This document shows, one piece after another, positions 57,001 through 64,000 of a stretch of 64,000 bases of DNA. The notes below the pieces were generated by a model. It was given only the letters and a program-made list of their open reading frames with translations, ran no database searches and was not told where the DNA came from. Source of the stretch: Streblospio benedicti (Eukaryota > Annelida > Polychaeta > Spionida > Spionidae); contig CM032661.1 in NCBI GenBank assembly GCA_019095985.1, positions 22,176,753-22,240,752 on the forward strand, read 5' to 3'. The position numbers were made by a program, and so were the translations under genes. Each line of letters starts with the position of its first letter. Position 1 is the first letter of the stretch.

Positions 57001-60000
57001 AATAATGATACCGGGGGGGGGTCGTCCAAAAAGGTTGGGGGTCGTCCAACGTTTCTGATTCCTTTTGGGGGGGTCGCTGAACGTTTTTATCACGCTACAG
57101 TATGTTTTTTTATAGTTTCTTTTAGCAATGCAATGACTATATAGAGGACTTTTTCTTTAGCGGAGGGTGGGGGGGTGGGGGGGTCACTCAACTTTTAAAA
57201 TGTTGATGGGGGGGGGGTCGGTTAACTTTTTCTTCGTGCCCCAAAAAATGGACGACCCCCCCGGTATCGTTATTTATGATCGTTACCTAACACAATTTTA
57301 ATTTGAGGCTTTTTGGAGCTAAATTTAAGCAAAATACATTGTATGCTGCAATTTGATGTAAAGCCTACAATCACGCGGATGGTCTTTATTAAAATAGCTT
57401 TTATAGGGTTTTCATTTATAATCCTTCCTTTTTTTCTTACTTAATGCAGGGGACAAGCATGAGGAGGGTCCACGACCATGCCCGCACTGTGACGCAGGTC
57501 CCTTTACCTGCAAGGCTGGTCTGCAGCAGCATATGCACACCAAACACAGGTAAGGCTGAACAAAATAATGTTTGTTACTGATAACTATGGGTTTCAAAGG
57601 AGGGTAGGAAGGTAAGGAAGGTAACTATTTTTTTTTTTACTTACTGCAAAGTTTTACTGGTCTAAAAATTTAGGTATGGTGGCTTTTACTAGATTTTTTA
57701 CTCAGAATATTTTCCGATTAATTATCTAGGATAGAAGAAATTTGTGAATATTTTATTGGGCGTGTATAATGTTCGCATCAAACCAGTTTCAGTAAGAACA
57801 AAAATGATAGAATTTATAGGTATGAACTGAACAGAGCAAAACCCTGTGACCACTTGTTTGGCTATTTTACAGAACAGTTGCCTGGCAAAAGGTCATGATG
57901 TGAAAATAGAATAAAGAATTGACACAATACTTATATCATTTGTCATTCATTTATTTTTCCTACCCATCCTGAATATTTGAGAGTACAGGACATTAATTAA
58001 TGTGGAAAGAAACTGGCTATTCTAATCTAAAGCCCGTGCTCGCTACTATAGTAATTAACATGATAATAACATCACGCTGAAGTTAATGTTATGGAAAATT
58101 TGATACATTTCAGACGAAAAAGGTAAAGGTTATGATTCAATTTTTCTCACATAATGTTCGATACTTCGGGCGCACTTACTGATGTCATTTGATATATACA
58201 TTGTATTGTTTACACATAGAAGTGAACATATTGTGAATCTTTTACATTTGTACTCTATAAACATATATGCATTTTCAGTTCAGCAGAAGATTTGAAATTC
58301 ATTTGTGATGAGTGCAGCCAAGGATTCGCCACTCAGCGCCTCCTCAACCATCACAAGAAATCACATGTTGTAAGTACCTTTCTACTCTTAATGGTCACTT
58401 TGGAATGAGATTCACAACGGAAAAAAATATAATTGATACATATTCAGTGTATACATATTGAATTAAAAAGCATCTTCATTTGACAAAAGGATAATTTGCT
58501 ATCATTACATTGAGTTGTATAAAATATCGTTGTTACAAGTGCATGTAGGCTTTTATTTTGGTTAACCATTGAAAAAGTCACATGACTGCACTGCAATTTC
58601 AGCTACGTCCATGTAATGAGTGTGGGAAACCTTTGTCTCTCAACACAAAGCGCCATGTTTGCCGGATCAAGGATCACAAGTGTGAGGTGTGCGGGAGAGG
58701 TACGTCACTGTGGAGACAGTTTCCTTATCCTTATATGTAATGGTGCATGTTACTATGGTACTGGTAGCATTATCAATATTACACACATGTACATAATTAT
58801 GGACTTCGAAGTAAAATAATGTCATTCAATGCAATGTTTTCACATGTTCAGTCTACCAAAGTATTTATTTTTATTGTTTCTATTTCCCAAAGAGTTATGA
58901 CAATGCCTCAGGTAACTACAAACTTTATGTAAACCTTATTTCAGGATTTTCCAATGTGGTGACCTTGTATAAGCATCTACGGGAGAAACACAATGTTGTT
59001 GTCAGCTGTGAATTTTGTGGAAAGAATTTTGAAAAGCGTACAGATTTGAAGGTAGGTAACAATGAAATAATCTGTTACCGACAATTTAAAATTGAAATGT
59101 TTCATAAAGCCACAATGTCCCATTAAGATGTACTTTGTGTCCTATAATAATCTATCCTTTTGGAAAAACATGTATTTTAATCATGTAATATTGGTAATGG
59201 CAATAACTGACAACTAAAATGAAAATCAAAATTTCATGCATGCAATACTTTCAGGCTCATCGGGCTATGTGTGAGAGTGGCCCTAAAACATCGAGGATTT
59301 GGAGACGAGCAAATGGTTTGATGAGACCTAGGCGCACAAAAGCTGAAATGGAAGTTCAGCGTAACTCACAAAAACACATTTTGGTGAGTGTCCTTATCGA
59401 TGTTTAACAGTGTACTATTTCAATGCTTGTTTTTTTAGTATTTGATTTACTATTATGTCTTATTCAGTGGTTGGAGACTTGATTTGGAAATTAACTCTGA
59501 AGAATAATTTCATCTATTTTATTTATTAAAAGATTTTTCCAACTTTTCAACACAGGAGTGTCCTTTTCAGGGAAATACATTTTTTTATATTAAATAACCA
59601 AGAAAAAAATAAAATTAATAAAAAAATTGTATTTCCCAAAAGAGCACACTCGGGTGTTGAAAAGTTATAAAAATCTTTTTTAATGAATTAATGAAATTAT
59701 TCTTCAAATTCTATATTTTAACTTTCCAAATTAAGTCTCCAACCACAAAAGAACATGTAATAACCAACAATGAGACCATCTATGATGTCTAAAATAATTC
59801 AAATTGCATATGATTTACTATTGAAATAAAAGCAATTAATATTTGATCAAATTTCTATTTGGAAAGTATATTGAGTAATTAACAACTAACATTAAACTTA
59901 TGCTCCTCATTCAGGGCTACCAAAGGCAAGGTCAAATCATGAGAAAAAATCTAGTGTACGAGTTTATTATCCCAAATAAGGTGGTATCTGAACCTGACGT

Positions 60001-61079
60001 CATACCTAATGCAGTGGTTTATGAGGATGACAAAGTGATAGAAATACACTTAGAAAATGAGGACAGTGTTGTAGCTGTTGACGATATGGAAATGGATGTG
60101 GTAATTAAAAATAGCTTATAAAATATTGATTTATAACACTAATGATAACACTATGCCGTGTTCTTTCTACTCGATTGCAGAAAAAAATTGCCATAAACAG
60201 AAAGTACAAATTTTCATTGTGAATCGAAATTTATACCAAAACATCGTTAGAAACATTTGTTACCGACAAATTTCCCAATCATTGTCAGAATTATATATGA
60301 TCTATAATTCATGCCTGTTTGTTTTTTTTATATGGGGGGAGTGAGTTCTGAAATGCTCTCAAGCATTGAAAAGACGTTTGATCATTTTTATTCAGGACAC
60401 AAGGCACAAGTCTGTGGTTACCATGGGAGCAGACGGTGAGCTGCAGGTAGCAGCAGCAGACGGCCAAGCTCTCCCTGAAGATTTTCAGGAGGCCTTGCAG
60501 GCTGCAGAGTTGGGGCAGGGCGAGTATGTGGTCATCCCCGGAGACGAAAAAGGTGAGACCATGGCAAACAATTCTTAAGGGATGCCGCAGAATGATTCAT
60601 TGTCGAATGATGATGCATAATTGGTTATGTACTTTCAAAATTAAAAAATGCACATGGCATCATGAGAATCAAAGTATCCCATACGCATTACCATATATGT
60701 TGTTCAGTATGTATTATTTATGTATTTTATGACATATTATAGGAATGGGTATGGTATGGTGTTTATAAATTATAGATACCCTACGTGGAATTATTTAGCA
60801 TCAATAGTTAAGATTTTTGTTTTTAAACTTGTATGAATTGTGAGTAGTCATAACATATACTGATCAATGCATGGCTCTGCATTTGATAATAAAAAGGAAC
60901 ATTTAAGATGTTAGCTATAATTATAAACTTAAAAGATAGCAAAACAAGTTTGACGATGATTTATGAATATTTGTTGCCAGAAACTTAAGTTTTACAGCAC
61001 TGTCTTTCTCTTTGCAGGGTTGTATTATCTCATGCCAACTGAAGGAGTTCAGGAAACAGAGACGTTACCAACGACATGA
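42002..61079 (+). CDS. AT-hook / C2H2 zinc-finger protein with embedded nuclear-receptor-type C4 domain
   Basis: 25 coding exons whose phases all agree give 1,317 aa. Exons: 42002-42127, 42651-43839, 44219-44318, 44858-44973, 45576-45671, 45824-45912, 46182-46296, 46430-46506, 48870-48964, 50405-50472, 50566-50683, 51091-51182, 53667-53827, 54284-54449, 54750-54982, 55986-56062, 56681-56787, 57450-57549, 58279-58369, 58603-58699, 58945-59051, 59255-59383, 59915-60100, 60396-60552, 61018-61079. Order: helical N-terminus (1-45); three AT-hooks (RGRP near 152, 216, 298); four C2H2-like fingers (about 440-540); C4 domain (613-682: CLVC, CHPCRVFF, CSYC, AYQKCVDVGM); about eleven more C2H2 fingers; acidic C-terminus. 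AT-hooks bind the AT-rich minor groove and C2H2 fingers bind DNA, so a nuclear chromatin or transcription role is likely. I know no described protein with this combination. Confidence 0.85.
42972..43437 (+). other. Three AT-hook motifs in exon 2
   Basis: KKRGRPRK (about 42972-42995), KKRRGRPKK (about 43161-43187) and PRKRGRPRK (about 43407-43433), each with the GRP core that inserts into the minor groove of AT-rich DNA. Spacing of 64 and 82 residues. Confidence 0.9.
45089..45168. mobile_element. 80-bp MITE with CAGTGTTTGAAA ends
   Basis: Starts CAGTGTTTGAAA and ends TTTCTAACACTG; flanked by GTGTTAC on both sides (45082-45088, 45169-45175). In intron 4 of the AT-hook gene. Confidence 0.75.
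48210..48219 (+). promoter_or_regulatory. TATA-like box before the small RING frame
   Basis: GTATATATAG about 45 bases upstream of the ATG at 48259; would suit an independent intronless promoter. Weak evidence alone. Confidence 0.3.
48259..48483 (+). CDS. Small RING-type zinc-finger protein nested in intron 8
   Basis: A 74-aa single-exon frame: CIICLEQI, then WQCPQC, AFHKQCIQIW and CPLCRTEL. This is a RING-like set of eight ligands (C-x2-C, C-x2-C, H-x2-C, C-x2-C, closer to the C4HC3 variant). RING domains usually recruit E2 enzymes for ubiquitin transfer. The start is the first ATG after a TATA-like box and the stop is followed by non-coding sequence. It lies on the same strand as the host gene but has no splice signals joining it to the flanking exons, and exon 8 to exon 9 phase is correct without it. 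It could be an intronless gene, a retrocopy or a mobile-element relic. Confidence 0.55.
   Translation: MDSAPGLRCIICLEQIRPQSILWQCPQCKQDAFHKQCIQIWCKVKMKQFCPITCPLCRTELRFDWYEGNCVGVT
49227..49509. mobile_element. Fold-back element, ~130-base near-perfect inverted arms
   Basis: Left arm from about 49227 (CATGTATCATATTGAGTTCG) and right arm ending about 49509 (its reverse complement), with a ~30-base loop around AATACAATGTATATTGTATT. The RNA of either strand would form a long hairpin. Both arms carry CTGATGAGGACAACAGT(C/T)GAAAACAG in inverted orientation. Confidence 0.85.
51614..52002. mobile_element. MITE with CAGTGACAAAA ends
   Basis: Starts CAGTGACAAAATTTGGC and ends CATTTTTGTCACTG; flanked by CACCTG on both sides (51608-51613 and 52003-52008). 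Contains GGGCCAGTAATGT twice. In intron 12 of the AT-hook gene. Confidence 0.8.
52220..53455. repeat. Degenerate minisatellite with internal strand switch
   Basis: Irregular copies of CACTGACACTG, GTGTTTACTACC and GCATACCCCCAATGTTTAC fill 52220 to about 53157. From there to 53455 the same units appear as reverse complement (GTCGGTGTCAGTAGTGTCGG, GTAGTAAACACCACAGTGTC). The short open frames in this block are repeat artefacts. Confidence 0.85.
56988..57288. mobile_element. G-rich MITE, copy 2
   Basis: Same family as 29308-29658: ends GGGAACGATCATAAATAATG and, from the other side, GGTAACGATCATAAATAACG. Several G runs of 7-9 on the plus strand. In intron 17 of the AT-hook gene. Confidence 0.85.
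59468..59746. mobile_element. Fold-back MITE with ~125-base inverted arms
   Basis: Begins GTGGTTGGAGACTTGATTTG and ends with its inverse; the arms continue through GAAGAATAATTTCAT, AACTTTTCAACAC and GGGAAATACA to the centre near 59605. In intron 22 of the AT-hook gene. Confidence 0.8.
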
Positions 61080-61316
61080 AATCATTTTTTCATGAATATC
61101 TTTAGGACGACTAGTTTGTAAATAATAGAATGCAAAAAGTTTGTAATTATACACATGAAAATTTATGAATTCTTCTCTACAGTCTTAATATATAAGTGGA
61201 CTTAATGTATACATGTAAATTATATAGTGACCATGTCCATGATGTTCTAAAAGTTGAGTTAATGAATGTATGCTGAATGTACATACACAGGTACATGTAT
61301 TTGAAACTAAACTGTC

Positions 61317-61331
61317 AAAATAAACTTTATT
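61317..61331. terminator. Overlapping poly(A) signals for two convergent genes
   Basis: AAAATAAACTTTATT contains AATAAA on the plus strand (61319-61324) and, read from the other strand, AATAAA (61326-61331). It lies between the AT-hook gene stop (61079) and the stop of the minus-strand zinc-finger gene (61547). Confidence 0.55.
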
Positions 61332-61546
61332 TGAAGTGAAGTTGTTCATACAAAGTAAATATCACAGCCTGCATATCACACTGTTTCATCAGCTTATACC
61401 AGACCAGACTAGGTTACAAGAAAAGATCCGGTATGGGAAAAAAAATCTATACACCTTCAAACAGTCTAATAAAACTCAGTAAGCTGCTAGTTGATCACCT
61501 ACTTCATATTATGAGAATACTTTTGATTAATTTAATTAGGTTTTCA

Positions 61547-64000
61547 TCATGTATTATGTTGTTGTAAGTGAACGGCATTGTTCATGTGCTTCTTGAGTTC
61601 TGATGGTCTGCTAAATGACTTCCCACATAATGTGCAAACATGTGGTTTGATGCCAGTGTGACTCATCATATGTCGAGACAAGTCCTGCTTCTGCAATGTC
61701 AAACATGAGCATGTATTACCGGGGTAAACATTGCAATGCTACAATTTTGTCTTAATTAAGGTGAATAGATTATATTTACTGGTGCTTACTTTATTCACAA
61801 TTTATAAAATTTTAGCTGTTTTGAGCATGAGTATCACTACATGTACCTGAATAAACTGTTTGTTACAGACCATGCATGCATGTGGCTTGATTCCACTATG
61901 TATGCGTTGGTGCATCCTCAAATTGGACTGCGCTTTAAATTCCTACAGCAAAAAGTAGATTTACAACGGTTTTATACACTTAACTAGGACATTTCATTGC
62001 TTCATAGAATGCAAATTATGGGCTATTTCTTCAAGAGCTTAAGCATTTTGAACTTACTTTATTACAGATATTGCATTTGTATACAGTGGTATCCATGTGT
62101 TGAAATTCATGCTTTTTCAGTGCATTTTTCCACGCAAACTCCTTATTACAGAATTGACAGTGGAACAGCTTTTTCACAGAATGTGTTGCTTCTTGATGAT
62201 CGGTTAAATAGTCTTTTCTGAAATGATTAGGATGGGTAAAAAAAAAAATGATTACCCGGTACGACATTAAGATTAATCTCCAAATTTTTCGACAAGCACA
62301 TGTTCACATCACATGATAAGAGAAACCAAATGAACGTTTGAAACATAATCGTAAGGCCCAGATATACCAAGTGTGAAAGAAGTGGTCCAAGATTACGCCC
62401 AATGTGGGTAGACAGTAAGACGCAGGTATAGATGTACATGGCTCACGTGCCTAGATGACTGCTTCATAATAATCAGCAGTGTAAGTAGGCTATGACTGTG
62501 ATTGAAGCTGCAAGGCTAGTAGGCTAATAATAGTATCAAGGTCGGAAAGTGCCATTGCATAAGATTGATACAGGTGCAAACCAAAGTATGTGTACTGTGT
62601 CAAGGGAGATTGGTGCAGTGGTAGCACGTCTGCCTGACTGGTCTGAATCATGGACGGGAGACCGTGAGTTCGATTCCACGATCTTCCAAATAACTTTACA
62701 TAGCCTACCCTATTATTTCACACTTGGTGGAAGACAAGGACCAGGGTGCTTCGGTGAAGCCACTGGGTAGTTTCCCTAGTTAGAAATTCCCCAGTAAACG
62801 CCACGTTAAGGGTAAGGGAAGGGAGCTACCGCCCAGGAATTCGAGCTAAAAAAAAGCAGTTAAAGTATGTGTGGCACGTTCGTTGGTCAAGTCAGGAAAT
62901 TCTAACGTTCCCTCAGTCATCGCCCCCTACGTAAGGTGACTATGGGAAGACTCCATAACAGGAAGAATTCCTGGGCTTCAGTCCAGCACATGTGGTAATC
63001 AAGCCACGAAGGATAGAACTCCCTCCCTCTCTCTCTCTCCGATGCTGAATGTAGTAAGCCAGAGATGGCCAGGTTAATGCAAGATGTGAAAGTCGGTACT
63101 CTCTCTAGGGCCCCATGAGACCCGTGACGATCAATGCGTCCCCTGGTCGTTGAGGAGAATTGGGGGAGTCTGTGAAAGAAGTGGCCCAAGATTACGCCCA
63201 ATGTAAGTAGACAGTAAGACGCAGGAATAGGTGTGCATGGCTCACGTGTCTAGATGACTGCTTTGTAATAATCGGCAGCGTAAGTAGGCTATGACTGTGA
63301 TTGAGGCTGCAAGGCTAGTAGGCTAATAATAGTATCAAGGCGGGAAAGTGCCATTGAGTAAGATTGATACAGGTGCGAACCAAAGTATGTGTACTGTGTC
63401 AAGGGAGATTGGTACAGTGGTAGCACGTCGACCCATGACATATGTCTGGTCTGAATCATGGACGGGAGACCGTGAGTTCAATTCCACGATCTTCCAAATA
63501 ACTTTACATGGCCTACCCGATTATTTCACACAAGCCCATATATTTTGCTGACTCGCAGCTATGGGGTGAGTCACTGACTAGTGAAAATTGTCTCTTGGGT
63601 GTGTCATCATGACCAATAAACTTAAGGCCGTCATCCACGGGGAAAAAATTGACTATTATAGTGAGCCTTAACTACAAGTAAATAGCGTGAGGACTGTTAG
63701 CCGTGTAAAGGCATAGAGCTTTTGCATCTATTGTGCATACACTCGGCTTTTTTTTACAGCAACAAATCTATTTTTTGTCCTATTTCTAATGTGCCAAAAC
63801 ACACAGTCGCCAAGAAAGCTTGGAATAACAGAGGTATTAATACATAATTTAGAGCCAGAGATTTCTTGATTTGCTCTCTAACTTAGAAATTTACAAATTT
63901 CCTTATTTATCAGGTTTCTCAGAGTTTCTAACCACACACTCACAGAGATACATGCTTACCTCACAAACCTCTTTTCACATTTATCGCATTTGTACTGGAG
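61547..64000 (-). CDS. C2H2 zinc-finger protein, 3' part (gene continues beyond the window)
   Basis: Four exons on the minus strand, phases consistent: from 64000 to 63960 (partial), 62217-62058, 61942-61847 and 61690-61547 (TGA at 61549-61547). The visible part has five classic C2H2 fingers: YKCDKCEKRF, FHCQFCNKEF, YKCNICNKEF, HACMVCNKQF and HVCTLCGKSF, each with the expected H-x3-5-H. HSGIKPH and HTGIKPH linkers lie between the last three fingers. The tail is short (VHLQQHNT). Likely a DNA-binding transcription factor; identity cannot be told from these fingers. The 1.74 kb intron contains two SINE-like repeats. Confidence 0.9.
62372..62718 (+). mobile_element. SINE-like repeat with tRNA promoter boxes, unit 1
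   Basis: About 350 bases repeated at 63171-63531. Contains a tRNA-like A box TGGTGCAGTGGTAGCACG (62611-62628) and B box GTGAGTTCGATTCC (62664-62677), with spacing like a tRNA gene. Outside the boxes it does not fold as a tRNA and it is preceded by ~230 bases of other sequence, so it is a SINE-type repeat. Confidence 0.7.
63022..63041. repeat. (CT)n microsatellite
   Basis: CCCTCCCTCTCTCTCTCTCC, a short CT run between the two SINE-like units. Confidence 0.85.
63171..63531 (+). mobile_element. SINE-like repeat, unit 2
   Basis: Direct repeat of 62372-62718, highly similar, with an extra ~20 bases (around CCCATGACATATGTC) inside the tRNA-like part that separates its A box (about 63410) from its B box (about 63471). 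Confidence 0.7.

Noticed and set aside
62604-62685. A genuine tRNA gene
   Set aside because: A and B boxes are present but the sequence does not form a cloverleaf with acceptor and anticodon stems, and it is part of a longer repeat seen twice.
1-64000. CRISPR arrays, operons, rRNA genes, bacterial-type elements
   Set aside because: None seen; the intron-rich structure is that of an animal nuclear genome.

Overview
The window is nuclear DNA of a marine invertebrate animal. Genes are split by many GT-AG introns, the DNA is AT-rich, TACATGTA and TAGGCCTA strings are frequent, and many DNA-transposon, SINE, LINE and Penelope-like remnants are present. A deuterostome such as a hemichordate or echinoderm is my best guess, but this is not proven. 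One 100-base N run (40326-40425) marks an assembly gap.

Layout: (1) 1-2.5 kb holds the first coding exon of an unidentified minus-strand gene. (2) 2.5-10.5 kb is a poorly base-called second copy of 10.7-17.7 kb, including the promoter and exon 1 of FEN1; I read it as an unmerged haplotype or assembly artefact. (3) 11.4-25.0 kb is FEN1 (11 coding exons, 378 aa). Its 8.2 kb first intron holds a multi-kilobase mobile element. That element encodes a protein with the ordered acidic residues of a FEN/XPG-type PIN nuclease plus a C-terminal CXC cysteine domain. It sits between the two ends of a smaller MITE-like element, and an intact copy of the MITE lies downstream of FEN1. (4) 26.8-28.7 kb is an intronless HSP70 on the minus strand without a C-terminal EEVD. 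(5) 32.1-35.9 kb is a 424-aa Gln-rich protein with one nuclear-receptor-type (C4) DNA-binding domain and no ligand-binding domain. (6) 42.0-61.1 kb is a 25-exon gene for a 1,317-aa protein with three AT-hooks, about 15 C2H2 fingers and, embedded among them, another divergent nuclear-receptor-type C4 domain. (7) 61.5-64.0 kb is the 3' part of a convergent C2H2 zinc-finger gene.

The most interesting point is that genes (5) and (6) look like neighbouring members of one undescribed family. Both have a similar N-terminal helical segment (ungapped over 36 residues), a C4 domain with a lengthened first-finger loop, and an intron at the same place and phase just before the conserved FF. A second point is the FEN-like nuclease encoded by a repetitive element that happens to lie inside FEN1 itself. 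Joined exons were checked only by reading phase and splice signals; no database search was possible.
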